A stretch of DNA of 64,000 nucleotides from Algorimicrobium sediminis (GCF_042684585.1 NZ_JBHULS010000002.1:124001-188000), one strand, 5' to 3'; counted from the first letter of the stretch, positions 17,335 to 27,164 are shown. The notes: generated by a model from the sequence alone, not told the origin. Program-made: numbers and translations.

Positions 17335-18312
17335 ATGCAGACTACCCAAATATTTAATATAAGCAGCGCCACGCAATTTGAAACATGTGCTTTACAGGTT
17401 TTTAAATTGCAATTTGAAAAAAATCCCGTTTACAGATCTTTTTGCGATTTGCTTAACAGAACACCAGCCGAGGTTAAAACCTTAACCGATATTCCTTTTT
17501 TACCCATTTCATTTTTTAAAACGCATGAGGTTTTAAGCAGTGTACAGCCCATTAAGAAAACATTTACCAGCTCTGGCACCACAGGACAAACCACAAGCAA
17601 ACATGCTGTTGCAGATTTAGCCGTATACGAAACCAGTTTTACAAAGGGTTTTCAGAAATTTTATGGTGCCATTGAAGAATATGTAGTGCTTGCCTTATTA
17701 CCAAGCTATTTAGAACGCGAAGGCTCCTCATTAATTTACATGGCAGATGCGCTTATAAAACAGTCTAAAAAGCCAGAAAGTGGTTTTTACCTTAACAATC
17801 ATGCCGAATTAAAAAACACCTTACTGCAACTAGAGGCATCCAACCAAAAGGTGTTACTTTTAGGAGTTTCGTTTGCCTTGTTGGATTTGGTAGAGCAGCA
17901 TAGCTTTCGTTTAAAAAACACCATTGTTATGGAAACTGGTGGTATGAAGGGCAGGCGCAAAGAACTTATCCGGGAAGAATTGCATGACATTTTAAAACAG
18001 GGGTTTGGTGTAGCTACCATTCATAGTGAATACGGCATGACTGAACTTTTAAGTCAGGCTTACTCCAAAGGACATGGTGTTTTTGAATGTCCACCATGGA
18101 TGCGGGTATTTACACGCGAAACGGAAGATGCGCTAACCATACAAGTGCCTGAAAAAACTGGTGGTTTAAATATTATCGATTTGGCCAATATACATTCTTG
18201 CGCCTTTATAGCCACGCAGGATTTAGGTAAAGTACATCCAAACGGTAGCTTTGAGGTTATAGGTCGTTTTGATCATTCCGATATACGCGGATGTAATTTA
18301 ATGGCTTTGTAA
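17335..18312 (+). CDS. LuxE/PaaK-like acyl-protein synthetase or acyltransferase
   Basis: 325 aa from the ATG at 17335 (MQTTQIFNISSATQFETCALQVFKLQFEKNPVYRSFC), the length I expect for flavobacterial members; an upstream in-frame ATG at 17278 adds 19 atypical residues. ANL-superfamily features: TFTSSGTTGQTTSKH (P-loop-like adenylate motif, about 79-93) and EYGMTELLSQAY (about 228-239). The family activates carboxylic acids as acyl-adenylates and passes the acyl group to Cys, a protein or CoA. No lux genes accompany it; the role is probably in surface lipid or polysaccharide acylation, by inference. Confidence 0.75.
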   Translation: MQTTQIFNISSATQFETCALQVFKLQFEKNPVYRSFCDLLNRTPAEVKTLTDIPFLPISFFKTHEVLSSVQPIKKTFTSSGTTGQTTSKHAVADLAVYETSFTKGFQKFYGAIEEYVVLALLPSYLEREGSSLIYMADALIKQSKKPESGFYLNNHAELKNTLLQLEASNQKVLLLGVSFALLDLVEQHSFRLKNTIVMETGGMKGRRKELIREELHDILKQGFGVATIHSEYGMTELLSQAYSKGHGVFECPPWMRVFTRETEDALTIQVPEKTGGLNIIDLANIHSCAFIATQDLGKVHPNGSFEVIGRFDHSDIRGCNLMAL

Positions 18313-18383
18313 GGTTCTTGTTCCTTCTCCGACAAAACACCGGTTATGAAAAAGTTAATTTTATAATTTAATTGATTAAAAAC

Positions 18384-18415
18384 AAAAACGTCTCGATTGC
18401 ATCGAGACGTTTTTT
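18384..18415. terminator. Bidirectional terminator between LuxE-like gene and tyrS
   Basis: 14-bp perfect stem (AAAAACGTCTCGAT / ATCGAGACGTTTTT) with a 3-nt loop, placed between two convergent genes. Confidence 0.94.
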
Positions 18416-18418
18416 AGT

Positions 18419-19726
18419 TTAAACCACCTTTATAATGTAGGTGTTCTTTTTACCTTTATTTATAATAACATATTTATTATTAATTAAGTCGTTTGCAGAA
18501 AGCGTATAAGTTTCTGATACTTTTTGCTTGTTTACAGAAATGGCATTTTCTTTTAAAGCGCGTCTGGCTTCACTGTTGGAAGCTAAAAATTTAGTTTCCG
18601 CTGCAAGCGCTGCAATCATGTCTATACCCTGGTTAAATTTATCTTTGGCAATTTCAGCCTGTGGCACACCTTCAAAAACCTCTAAAAAAGTAGCCTCATC
18701 TAGCGTTTCAATGTCGCTTTTAAACGATTTACTAAATAGAATTTGTGAGGCTTTTTCGGCATTTTCAAAATCGGCAGTAGAGTGCACAAAAGTAGTAACC
18801 TCCTGTGCTAAGCGTTTTTGAAGTAATCGTAAATGTGGAGCCTCTTGATGTGCGTTAATTAGGGCTTCAATAGTATCTTTATCTAAAAATGTAAATATTT
18901 TAATATATTTTTCAGCATCGTCATCCGATGTGTTTAACCAAAATTGGTAAAACTTATAAACCGATGTTTTGTTGGCATCCAACCAAATATTGCCACCCTC
19001 ACTTTTTCCAAATTTAGAACCATCTGCCTTGGTAATTAGCGGACAAGTCATGGCGTAAGCTTTGGTTTCTTCACCCGGAGACATGCGTCTTACCAGCTCG
19101 GTACCCGTAGTAATATTCCCCCACTGATCGCTCCCACCCATTTGTAGCAAGCAATTGTAGTTTTTGTAGAGATGGTAAAAATCATAGCCTTGAATTAGTT
19201 GGTAGGTAAATTCTGTAAACGACATACCCACACTACCTTCCTCACCAGAAAAGCGTTTTTTTACAGAGTCTTTAGACATCATGTAATTTACTGTAATCCG
19301 TTTACCTACATCCCTGGCAAAATCGATAAAAGAGAAATTTTTCATCCAATCGAAGTTATTTACCAAAATAGGTGAATTTTTAGCCTCGGAATTAAAGTTT
19401 AAAAATCGGGATAACACGGCTTTTATACCAGCCACATTTTTCTCCAAAGTAGCTTCATCTAGTAGATTTCTTTCGTCACTTTTTCCAGACGGATCGCCAA
19501 TCATGCCCGTAGCACCACCAACTAAAGCAATAGGTTTGTGTCCAGCTTTTTCTAGATGCACCAATAAAATAATAGGCACCAAACTACCAATATGTAAAGA
19601 ATCCGATGTAGGATCGAAACCAATATATGCCGTAGTCATTTCTTTAGAAAGTTGCTCTTCGGTTCCTGGCATGATATCATGAATCATACCGCGCCATCTT
19701 AAATCTTCTACAAATGCGTTTGCCAT
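18419..19726 (-). CDS. tyrS: Tyrosyl-tRNA synthetase
   Basis: 435 aa from the ATG at 19726 (MANAFVEDLRWRGMIHDIMPGTEEQL), preferred over an upstream TTG that adds 10 hydrophobic residues. Class I synthetase: HIGH-type motif HIGS at 45-48, tyrosine site YQLIQGYDFYHL and GGSDQWGN, KMSKS-type KFGKS near 240, and a C-terminal S4 RNA-binding domain (about 370-435, ENAISVNKQKVSETYTLSANDLI). Charges tRNA-Tyr. The stop lies at the edge of the shared terminator. Confidence 0.97.
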   Translation of the reverse strand: MANAFVEDLRWRGMIHDIMPGTEEQLSKEMTTAYIGFDPTSDSLHIGSLVPIILLVHLEKAGHKPIALVGGATGMIGDPSGKSDERNLLDEATLEKNVAGIKAVLSRFLNFNSEAKNSPILVNNFDWMKNFSFIDFARDVGKRITVNYMMSKDSVKKRFSGEEGSVGMSFTEFTYQLIQGYDFYHLYKNYNCLLQMGGSDQWGNITTGTELVRRMSPGEETKAYAMTCPLITKADGSKFGKSEGGNIWLDANKTSVYKFYQFWLNTSDDDAEKYIKIFTFLDKDTIEALINAHQEAPHLRLLQKRLAQEVTTFVHSTADFENAEKASQILFSKSFKSDIETLDEATFLEVFEGVPQAEIAKDKFNQGIDMIAALAAETKFLASNSEARRALKENAISVNKQKVSETYTLSANDLINNKYVIINKGKKNTYIIKVV

Positions 19727-19814
19727 TTTAAATAGGATAAAATTAAAAAAAAGCAAAGATAAAAATCAATATAGAAACCTTTGTCCTTTCTTAATAATTC
19801 TTTACTTTGTCTTT

Positions 19815-20825
19815 ATGATTTTAATAACTGGAGGAACCGGATTGGTAGGCGCACACCTGCTTTATAAACTTGTAACAGCCAATAAACGGGTGCGTGCTTT
19901 ATACCGCACAGCCGAATCGCGTTCCGGTGTGGAACAGGTTTTTTCGTATTATACTGAAAACTACAAGCCTTTATATGATAGCATTGAATGGGTTGAAGCC
20001 GATTTGCTGGACATACCAAAACTAACAGAGGCTTTTAAAAATGTTAGTTACGTATATCATGCAGCAGCTCTTATTTCCTTTGCACCTAACGATTCTGAAA
20101 GACTTCGGAAAACAAACATTGAAGGAACCGCTAATATTGTAAACCTGTGCTTAAGCTGTAACATTAAAAAACTGTGTTATGTTAGTAGTATTGCTACTTT
20201 GGGGGATACCGTTAAAAACACCTCTGTAAATGAGGACACCGACTGGAATCCTGAAAAAGACAACAGTATGTATAGTATTACAAAATATGGTGCCGAAATG
20301 GAGGTTTGGCGCGGTACGCAAGAAGGTTTGGATGCTGTTATTGTTAATCCTGGTGTTATAATTGGCTCTGGCATGTGGCACCGTGGTAGCGGCCAACTAT
20401 TCCAAAGGGTTTATGCCGGTTTATCTTTTTACACTTCGGGCCATGTGGCTTGTGTAACCATAGATGATGTGGTTTCCTGTATGATTGGCCTACTAGAAAG
20501 CACCATTAAAAATGAACGTTTTATTCTGGTTGCTTCGCACATTCCTTACAAAGATTTTTTAGAACATATTGCTAAAGCCTTAAACAAAAAGCCACCTACC
20601 ATTATGGCTAAACCTTGGCTTTTAGCGTTAATTTGGCGCCTAGATTGGCTAAAACACACCCTATTTAGAACACCACGCAAACTAACAAAGCAAATGGTAT
20701 ACTCTATTCAAGATCGCACACATTACAACAATACAAAGGTGAAAACAGCACTAGGATTTAAGTTTACACCAGTAACAAAGGCTATTGAAACAGTAGGTAA
20801 CCATTTTTTGCAGGACAAACACTAA
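19815..20825 (+). CDS. NAD-dependent epimerase/dehydratase (extended SDR)
   Basis: 336 aa. Rossmann motif GGTGLVG at residues 6-12 and catalytic YSITK (about 154-158) with a preceding Ser in YVSSIATLG, i.e. an intact extended-SDR Ser-Tyr-Lys set. It resembles dihydroflavonol-4-reductase/3-beta-HSD-like flavobacterial proteins. The substrate (sugar nucleotide, sterol-like or flavonoid-like) cannot be assigned. The last 4 bp overlap the convergent DUF4296 gene. Confidence 0.83.
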   Translation: MILITGGTGLVGAHLLYKLVTANKRVRALYRTAESRSGVEQVFSYYTENYKPLYDSIEWVEADLLDIPKLTEAFKNVSYVYHAAALISFAPNDSERLRKTNIEGTANIVNLCLSCNIKKLCYVSSIATLGDTVKNTSVNEDTDWNPEKDNSMYSITKYGAEMEVWRGTQEGLDAVIVNPGVIIGSGMWHRGSGQLFQRVYAGLSFYTSGHVACVTIDDVVSCMIGLLESTIKNERFILVASHIPYKDFLEHIAKALNKKPPTIMAKPWLLALIWRLDWLKHTLFRTPRKLTKQMVYSIQDRTHYNNTKVKTALGFKFTPVTKAIETVGNHFLQDKH

Positions 20826-21295
20826 AGCGCTGTTGTTTGGTTTGCAGCCGTAACGTTTTGTAACGTGTCTGTAACTGCATTTGCTTTTTCTTTAAATTTT
20901 TCTTCAGCTTTTTCTTTAGATTTCTGATCTTCCAGGCGTTTATTTTCAAGCTCAAACGCCTTATTTATAACCTCCTTTTTAGCTCTTAAGCTATCCGCCA
21001 CGCGTGCCAAAATTGCCTTATACGTTTCGTTATAGTAAGCATAATATTGGTTACTATTGGCAAACTGGGCGCTATCTATTTGGTGTTTGTTGTAAACAAA
21101 CGCTTCGGGTGCTATCCCTTTATTTTCTAAAATGGTTCTGTTTATGCCTTTTGCAGCCGATAAAATGGATAAATCCATGAGTACGGTAACCATTTTATCT
21201 TCGGAAATTAAGTTTTCGGGGGCTTCCGGTTTTCCGGATTCCCTACAACCCACAACAAAAAAAACAATAGCCGTATATATTACAAGGTTTTTCAT
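20822..21295 (-). CDS. DUF4296 lipoprotein
   Basis: 157 aa. Lipobox VVGC at about Cys17. The DUF4296 core follows (PENLISEDKMVTVLMDLSILSAAKGIN...FVYNKHQIDSAQFANSNQYYAYYNETYKAILARVADSL), then a charged coiled-coil tail rich in Lys/Glu and a low-complexity end. The function is unknown; it is probably periplasmic and membrane-anchored. The start overlaps the end of the dihydroorotase gene by 4 bp (ATGA), a conserved-looking coupling. Confidence 0.85.
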   Translation of the reverse strand: MKNLVIYTAIVFFVVGCRESGKPEAPENLISEDKMVTVLMDLSILSAAKGINRTILENKGIAPEAFVYNKHQIDSAQFANSNQYYAYYNETYKAILARVADSLRAKKEVINKAFELENKRLEDQKSKEKAEEKFKEKANAVTDTLQNVTAANQTTAL

Positions 21296-22641
21296 CGGTT
21301 AAAGGTTAGGCGTTTAGCCGCTTTTTCTGGACTAAATTTATTTTGTTCGTAGGCTACATGGCCATTTAGAATGGTGTGTGTAACACGCGATTTAAACGTA
21401 GAACCTTCAAAAGGAGACCACCCGCATTTGTACAGTATATTTTCTTTTTTTACCGTCCATGGATTGTTAAGGTCCACAATAACCAAATCGGCATAGTATC
21501 CCTCTTTAATAAAACCACGTTTGGCCACTTGAAATAAAATAGCTGGATTATGGCACATTTTTTCTACCAATTTAGGAATTGTTATCCTACCTTGGTGATG
21601 TGCTTCCAATAGGGCTACAAGTGCGTGTTGTACTAAAGGCCCACCAGATGGTGCCTTGGTGTACACATTGTTTTTCTCATCCCATGTATGTGGGGCGTGG
21701 TCGGTTGCAATAACATCAATTCTATCGTCTAGAAGTGCTTTCCACAGCCCTTCCCGGTCTTTGGCTGTTTTTACTGCTGGATTCCACTTAATTAAACTGC
21801 CTTTTTTATCGTAATCTTCATCTGAAAACCATAAATGATGCACGCATACTTCGGCGGTTATTTTTTTATCCTTTAACGGAATTTTATTCGAAAATAAAGC
21901 GGTTTCTTTTGCGGTAGATAAATGAAACACATGCAAACGTGCTCCTGTTTTTTTAGCCAATTCAATAGCTTTAGAAGACGATAAGTAACATGCTTCTTCA
22001 CTTCGTATTATAGGATGGTACGCCATGGGAATGGCATCGCCATATTGAGCTTTATACGTTTCTAAATTTCTGTTTATGGTTCCTTCGTCTTCGCAATGTA
22101 CCGAAATTACCATGTTAGTGCTAGAAAATATTTTTTCTAAAACCTCCGGATCGTCCACAAGCATATTACCCGTAGAAGACCCCAAAAACAATTTTAGCCC
22201 TGCCACAGATTTGGGGTCTACTTTACGTATTTCTTCCAAATTATCATTAGTACCGCCTAACATAAAAGAATAGTTGGCATACGATGTACTTGCAGCAATG
22301 GCAAATTTTTCTTCTAGTTTTTCAATGGTAGTTGTTTGCGGATTGGTATTAGGCATTTCTATAAACGACGTAATACCACCGGCTATAGCGGCTCTAGATT
22401 CGCTTTCAATATTGGCTTTATGGGTTAAACCAGGTTCTCTAAAATGCACTTGGTCATCTATAACGCCCGGTAAAATATAATTTCCTTCGGCATCAATAAC
22501 CTTTACATGGGCCGATTTGGCGCTTATTAAAGGTGCCACTTCCATTATTATATCGTTTTCAATATAAATATCGCCCTCTAAAATAGTTCCTTCGTTTACT
22601 ATTTTCCCGTTCTTAATTAGTAGTGCTTTTGGTGCAGTCAT
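21292..22641 (-). CDS. pyrC: Dihydroorotase
   Basis: 449 aa amidohydrolase of the class I (CAD-like) type. Metal motif DDQVHFREPG with the family REPG (about 62-71), then HCEDE, a distal His (ARLHVFHLST) and the catalytic Asp in IATDHAPH (about 312-319). The third step of pyrimidine synthesis: carbamoyl-aspartate to dihydroorotate. The metal motif is D-x-V-H; a class I enzyme should also have a carboxylated Lys or an equivalent ligand. It is sandwiched between the mannosyltransferase (1-bp gap) and DUF4296. Confidence 0.9.
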   Translation of the reverse strand: MTAPKALLIKNGKIVNEGTILEGDIYIENDIIMEVAPLISAKSAHVKVIDAEGNYILPGVIDDQVHFREPGLTHKANIESESRAAIAGGITSFIEMPNTNPQTTTIEKLEEKFAIAASTSYANYSFMLGGTNDNLEEIRKVDPKSVAGLKLFLGSSTGNMLVDDPEVLEKIFSSTNMVISVHCEDEGTINRNLETYKAQYGDAIPMAYHPIIRSEEACYLSSSKAIELAKKTGARLHVFHLSTAKETALFSNKIPLKDKKITAEVCVHHLWFSDEDYDKKGSLIKWNPAVKTAKDREGLWKALLDDRIDVIATDHAPHTWDEKNNVYTKAPSGGPLVQHALVALLEAHHQGRITIPKLVEKMCHNPAILFQVAKRGFIKEGYYADLVIVDLNNPWTVKKENILYKCGWSPFEGSTFKSRVTHTILNGHVAYEQNKFSPEKAAKRLTFNR

Positions 22642-22642
22642 A

Positions 22643-23368
22643 TTATTTTTTTCTAAAAAAACTGTTTACTTTCATACTTATAACTCCCAAAATGGCTTCG
22701 GAAATAATACCGCCACTCATTTTAGATTTTCCTTTTTTCCGATCGGTAAAAATAACAGGAACTTCCACAATATTAAAGCCTTTTAAGTGTGCTTTAAATT
22801 TCATTTCAATTTGAAAGGCGTAACCCACAAATTTAATCCGATCTAAATTTATTGCTTCTAGCACCCGACGCTTGTAACATACAAAACCAGCTGTGGTGTC
22901 ATGAATTTTCATACGGGTAATTAAACGAACGTATTTAGAGGCACAAAAGGATAGCAAAATCCTACTCATAGGCCAATTTACCACGTTTACACCCGTAACA
23001 TAGCGCGAACCTATAGCTACATCGGCATGATTGTTATGGCACGCTTGGTACAGCCTAACTAAATCGTTGGGATTATGCGAAAAATCGGCATCCATTTCAA
23101 AAATATAAGCATACTCGCGTGCTAAACACCATTTAAATCCTGCCACGTAAGCAGCGCCTAGCCCTTTTTTTTCACTGCGTTCCAACAGAAACAATTGTCC
23201 TGGATAGATGTTTTGAAGCTCCTTTACCTTATTAGCAGTTAAATCTGGCGAGTTGTCGTCTACCACCAAAACATGAAATGTTTTTTCCTGTGAAAATACC
23301 GCCTTTAAAATGGCTTCAATATTTTCTATTTCGTTAAATGTAGGGATAATGACAATCGCGTCTATCAT
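22643..23368 (-). CDS. Polyprenol-phosphate mannosyltransferase-like GT2 enzyme
   Basis: 241 aa, GT-A fold. IIPTFNEIENIEAIL opens the nucleotide-sugar site, VVDDNSPDLTA (about 36-46) and EMDADFSHNP (DxD metal motif, about 90-99) follow. The size and the ending VPVIFTDRKKGKSKMSGGIISEAILGV match Ppm1/DPM1-type dolichol/polyprenol-phosphate mannose synthases. It lacks C-terminal membrane helices. It likely makes a lipid-linked mannose for glycan or O-mannosyl protein transfer. First gene of a three-gene unit with pyrC and DUF4296. Confidence 0.85.
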   Translation of the reverse strand: MIDAIVIIPTFNEIENIEAILKAVFSQEKTFHVLVVDDNSPDLTANKVKELQNIYPGQLFLLERSEKKGLGAAYVAGFKWCLAREYAYIFEMDADFSHNPNDLVRLYQACHNNHADVAIGSRYVTGVNVVNWPMSRILLSFCASKYVRLITRMKIHDTTAGFVCYKRRVLEAINLDRIKFVGYAFQIEMKFKAHLKGFNIVEVPVIFTDRKKGKSKMSGGIISEAILGVISMKVNSFFRKK

Positions 23369-23475
23369 TATTTGCTTGTTATTTTTGGCAAATGTAAACT
23401 ATTTAAAATTTAATTTTTTTTAAATAAAGCTTAAATATTGAATACCCATTGCATAAATTGTAATAATTTTACAGC

Positions 23476-24123
23476 ATGTTACGCACGGTTGTTTCAAACG
23501 ATTTATTTACCATATTACTAGTTATAGGGCTGGCACTTATAGCCCTTACCAAGGTTTTATATACCAAACGTTTTCAGGAGTTCATTTTAGTTTTGGGCAA
23601 CTCTAAATATCTTAAAATCTATGCCAAGGAGCAAAAATTTTTCAACTTATTTGATGTTTTATTATTCCTAAACTTTGTTTTTTCGGTTACTATTTTTGGT
23701 TCCCTTTGTTATGGGTACTACAACCAATCGGCGCAATTTTCCAGACCATTTTTGTTAAATCTAGCAGGCTTGGTAACAGCATTCCTGATAGTAAAATTAC
23801 TGGCAGAACGTTTTATAGGTGTTATTTTTGATATCGATTTTTTAATCCGAACGCACATTTTTCAAAAAATGAGCTATAAAAACTTTTTAGGCCTTCTTAT
23901 TGTTCCTATAAATGCCCTGCTTTTATATTCGGTAAGTATTTCACAGCTTACTATTATAGCCACTTGCGCGTTAATTTTACTGGTACATATTATTGGTTTG
24001 CTTACCACAATTAAAGCATATCAAAATATGATTAAACAGAACATATTTTATTTTATTTTGTATCTTTGCGCACTTGAAATCGCACCCTATTTTATTTTAT
24101 ACCAAATAGCTATAGGGTCATAA
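23476..24123 (+). CDS. DUF4271 membrane protein
   Basis: 215 aa, about six hydrophobic helices, with the DUF4271 features (VLYTKRFQEFILVLGNSKYLKIYAKEQKFFNLFDVLLFLNF). The function is unknown; the family is confined largely to Bacteroidota and, as here, often sits directly before hemD (24 bp). Confidence 0.85.
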   Translation: MLRTVVSNDLFTILLVIGLALIALTKVLYTKRFQEFILVLGNSKYLKIYAKEQKFFNLFDVLLFLNFVFSVTIFGSLCYGYYNQSAQFSRPFLLNLAGLVTAFLIVKLLAERFIGVIFDIDFLIRTHIFQKMSYKNFLGLLIVPINALLLYSVSISQLTIIATCALILLVHIIGLLTTIKAYQNMIKQNIFYFILYLCALEIAPYFILYQIAIGS

Positions 24124-24147
24124 TGTTTCAGTATAAAGAAATAGCCT

Positions 24148-24897
24148 ATGAAAGTGAAAACAATTTTAGTATCTCAACCAGAACCTAAAATAGAAAATTC
24201 GCCATACTTTGAACTACAGGAAAAGCAAAAGGTAAAAATTGACTTTAGACCATTTATTCATGTAGAGGGCGTTGACGCAAAAGAAATTAGACAACAAAAA
24301 GTTGATTTAAATAAATACACAGCAATCATTTTAACCAGCCGTAACGCGGTTGATCATTTTTTTAGAGTGGCAGACGAAATGCGCTTCAAGGTACCTGATA
24401 CCATGAAATATTTCTGCCAATCGGAAGCGGTTGCCTATTATCTTCAAAAATATGTGGTGTATAGAAAACGTAAAATTTATGTGGGTAAACGAACGTTTGC
24501 CGATTTGTCGCCGCTTATTAAAAAGTACAAAGGCGAATCGTTTTTACTACCAACCACCGATAAATTGAAGCCAGAGGTTCCTGAAACCTTAAATGCTTTA
24601 AACGTGCAATGGAAAGAGGCTATATTTTACAAAACAGTTATTAGCGATTTATCTGATTTAGCCGATGTGTATTACGATATTCTCGTATTTTTTAGTCCGT
24701 CGGGCATCGAGTCGTTGTTTCATAATTTCCCGGATTTTAAGCAAAACAACACGCGGATTGCCGTTTTTGGAAACACCACCATTAAGGCGGTTGAAGCGCA
24801 TGGTTTACGTGTAGATATTGCCGCACCAACGCCCGAAACACCATCCATGACAATGGCTTTGGATAAATATATTAAAGAGGTAAACAAAAAGAAATAA
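24148..24897 (+). CDS. hemD: Uroporphyrinogen-III synthase
   Basis: 249 aa. The two-lobed HemD fold is recognisable from ILTSRNAVDHFFRV (about 56-69), FLLPTTDKLKPEVPETLNALNVQWKEAIFYKTV (about 131-163) and DILVFFSPSGIESLFHNFP (about 175-193). It closes and isomerises hydroxymethylbilane to uroporphyrinogen III in heme synthesis. HemD is poorly conserved, so the identification rests on these motifs, the length and the DUF4271-hemD gene order. Confidence 0.85.
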   Translation: MKVKTILVSQPEPKIENSPYFELQEKQKVKIDFRPFIHVEGVDAKEIRQQKVDLNKYTAIILTSRNAVDHFFRVADEMRFKVPDTMKYFCQSEAVAYYLQKYVVYRKRKIYVGKRTFADLSPLIKKYKGESFLLPTTDKLKPEVPETLNALNVQWKEAIFYKTVISDLSDLADVYYDILVFFSPSGIESLFHNFPDFKQNNTRIAVFGNTTIKAVEAHGLRVDIAAPTPETPSMTMALDKYIKEVNKKK

Positions 24898-24926
24898 CTT
24901 ACATAAGGCCTAAAAGCCCAACACAT

Positions 24927-24963
24927 AAAAGCCCAATTAGCATTTACCTAATTGGGCTTTTTT
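24927..24963 (+). terminator. Intrinsic terminator after hemD
   Basis: 14-bp perfect stem AAAAGCCCAATTAG / CTAATTGGGCTTTT, 7-nt loop, T run. Confidence 0.94.
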
Positions 24964-25000
24964 ATGGTTTAAACATTAATTTACATGCAATAATATTATG

Positions 25001-25052
25001 AAAAAAAATAGGCTTAAAATCGCGTTATGTAACCCGAATCTTAAGCCTATTT
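25001..25052 (-). terminator. Terminator of pckA
   Basis: 12-bp inverted repeat AAATAGGCTTAA / TTAAGCCTATTT with a long 23-nt loop. On the minus strand it ends in a run of eight T, 40 bp past the pckA stop. Confidence 0.75.
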
Positions 25053-25091
25053 GTAACTTAAACCAGCTATTTTTAGTAGCTACCTATTGTA

Positions 25092-26708
25092 TTATTTAGA
25101 AACCACACGTGGGGCTCCTGCCATAATTTCGTCGTTGGCGTATTCCTCAAACTTTTTAAAGTTTTCTTGAAACGATTCTGCCAATTTGTTAGCTGTTTTG
25201 TAGTAACCCTCGTCATTGTTCCAAGTAGATCTTGGGCTTAACACTTCAGTGGGTACATTTGGGCAAACACGAGGCTGCTGCACACCAAATACAGAATGGG
25301 TATGGTAATCGCCTTTGTTGGCGGCTTCCAAACTACCATCCATAGCGGCCGTTATCATGGCACGTGTGTATTTAAGTTTCATTCGGGAGCCTACGCCGTA
25401 AGGACCACCGGTCCAGCCCGTATTTACCAACCATACACTTACACCAGCTTCCTGCATTTTTTTACTTAACATTTCAGCATATTTTGTTGGGTGTAAAGGC
25501 ATAAATGGCGCACCAAAACAAGCTGAAAAACTTGGTAATGGCTCATCTATACCAGCTTCTGTACCAGCCACTTTAGCTGTGTAGCCAGAAATGAAATGAT
25601 ACGCTGCTTGGCCAGGTGTTAACTTGGAAATTGGAGGCAATACACCAAAGGCATCGGCTGTTAGAAAGAAAATATTTTTTGGGTTTTTACCAATAGAAGG
25701 TACTTGAATGTTATCTATATGATAAATAGGGTAACTTACACGCGTATTTTGGGTAATGGAGGTATCTTCAAAATCCACATTTCCGTCTTTATCCATAATT
25801 ACGTTTTCCAGAATAGCGCCCGGCTTTATGGCCTTGAAAATATCTGGTTCGCTTTCTTCAGATAAATTAATAACTTTAGCGTAACAACCACCTTCAAAGT
25901 TAAAAACTGTGTTTTCGTTTGTCCAACCGTGCTCGTCGTCGCCAATTAATTTACGTTTTGGATCGGCTGAAAGTGTTGTTTTTCCTGTCCCTGAAAGTCC
26001 GAAGAAAATAGCTGTATCGCCGTCTTCACCTACATTAGCACTACAGTGCATAGGCAAGGTATTTTTAAATACAGGCAAGATAAAATTTAAGGCCGAAAAA
26101 ATTCCTTTTTTAATTTCGCCGGTATAACCTGTACCACCAATTAAGGCAATTTTTCGTGTAAAATCTAGAATGGCGAAATTGTGCTGGCGTGTTCCATCTT
26201 GATCCGGCACAGCCATAAAACCAGGGGCGTTAATTACGGTCCACTCTGGTTTAAAGTCTTTTAATTCTGAAGGATCTGGCCTTAAAAACATATTATGGGC
26301 AAACATATTGCTCCAAGGAAACTCGGTAATAACCCGAATATTTAATCGGTAATTATCATCGGCACAGGCATAGCTGTCTCTAACAAAAACTTCTTTTTCC
26401 GATAAGTAATTGGTAACCTTATTGTATAGTTTTTCGAAGGCATCAGATTCGAATGGAATGTTAATATTACCCCACCAAACACGATTTTCGGTTATGGCAT
26501 CTTTAACTATAAAACGATCTTTTGGCGATCTGCCTGTAAATTCACCTGTATTAACGGCAAGCGCACCCGATGCGGCCTCTACACCCTGACCCTTTTTAAT
26601 AGTAATGTTGTGTAACTGGTCTGATGATAATTGATAATGAACTTTAGCATTTTTTATTCCATAGTTTTCCAATGAAATGGTCTCCGATGCTTGAGTATGA
26701 TCTATCAT
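25092..26708 (-). CDS. pckA: Phosphoenolpyruvate carboxykinase (ATP)
   Basis: 538 aa, normal length. Oxaloacetate + ATP to PEP, the entry to gluconeogenesis. Visible motifs: TGRSPKDRF (substrate site), GLSGTGKTTLSADP (P-loop/kinase-1a) followed by the metal/kinase-2 region LIGDDEHGW, and the adenine-site FLTADAFGVLPP. ATP- rather than GTP-dependent by overall family. Expressed alone; a TAATTTTG -7-type box is at 26732-26739. Confidence 0.97.
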   Translation of the reverse strand: MIDHTQASETISLENYGIKNAKVHYQLSSDQLHNITIKKGQGVEAASGALAVNTGEFTGRSPKDRFIVKDAITENRVWWGNINIPFESDAFEKLYNKVTNYLSEKEVFVRDSYACADDNYRLNIRVITEFPWSNMFAHNMFLRPDPSELKDFKPEWTVINAPGFMAVPDQDGTRQHNFAILDFTRKIALIGGTGYTGEIKKGIFSALNFILPVFKNTLPMHCSANVGEDGDTAIFFGLSGTGKTTLSADPKRKLIGDDEHGWTNENTVFNFEGGCYAKVINLSEESEPDIFKAIKPGAILENVIMDKDGNVDFEDTSITQNTRVSYPIYHIDNIQVPSIGKNPKNIFFLTADAFGVLPPISKLTPGQAAYHFISGYTAKVAGTEAGIDEPLPSFSACFGAPFMPLHPTKYAEMLSKKMQEAGVSVWLVNTGWTGGPYGVGSRMKLKYTRAMITAAMDGSLEAANKGDYHTHSVFGVQQPRVCPNVPTEVLSPRSTWNNDEGYYKTANKLAESFQENFKKFEEYANDEIMAGAPRVVSK

Positions 26709-26731
26709 AATATTTTGTGTTGTTTATTCTA

Positions 26732-26739
26732 CAAAATTA
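26732..26739 (-). promoter_or_regulatory. Putative -7 element of pckA
   Basis: TAATTTTG on the minus strand, 24 bp before the start codon; no convincing -33 TTG. Confidence 0.4.
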
Positions 26740-26753
26740 AACATTATTTTAAC

Positions 26754-27164
26754 CTATGCACCTAAATTTTTAGAAATATCCGTCTTGTTTTTCAAAAAGT
26801 TTACCAAAAGCAAGGCCCATGAAATAATTAATAATAAGCCTCCTACAGGCGTTATAAATGCCACGGTTTTAAAATTGAAAGCGGTTAAATTATTTGTAGC
26901 TAATCCGTAAATAGAACCAGAAAAGAATAGAACGCCAAAAAGCACAAGATAAAAAATAGCCTGTTTTGTTTTATCCGATACAATTTTGGTACTTCCTAAC
27001 ACCAATAAAAACAAAGCGTGATACATTTGGTATCGCACGCCTGTTTCAAAACTTACAAGTTGCTCATTTAAAACTAATTCTTTAAGACCATGGGCTCCAA
27101 ACGCACCTAAAATAACCGACGTTACACCTAAAAAAGCGCCTAAACTTAACATTTTTCTATCCAT
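26754..27164 (-). CDS. DUF423 small membrane protein
   Basis: 136 aa with four membrane helices. The start LSLGAFLGVTSVILGAFGAHGLKELVLNEQLVSFETGVRYQMYHALFLL is the DUF423 (YwdK/YgdD) signature with the invariant GAFGAHGL. Function unknown. It is 45 bp upstream of pckA on the same strand, possibly co-transcribed with it. Confidence 0.88.
   Translation of the reverse strand: MDRKMLSLGAFLGVTSVILGAFGAHGLKELVLNEQLVSFETGVRYQMYHALFLLVLGSTKIVSDKTKQAIFYLVLFGVLFFSGSIYGLATNNLTAFNFKTVAFITPVGGLLLIISWALLLVNFLKNKTDISKNLGA

Noticed and set aside
17335..18312. LuxE-like protein as part of a bioluminescence system
   Set aside because: No luxA, luxB, luxC or luxD genes nearby; this family branch is common in non-luminous flavobacteria.
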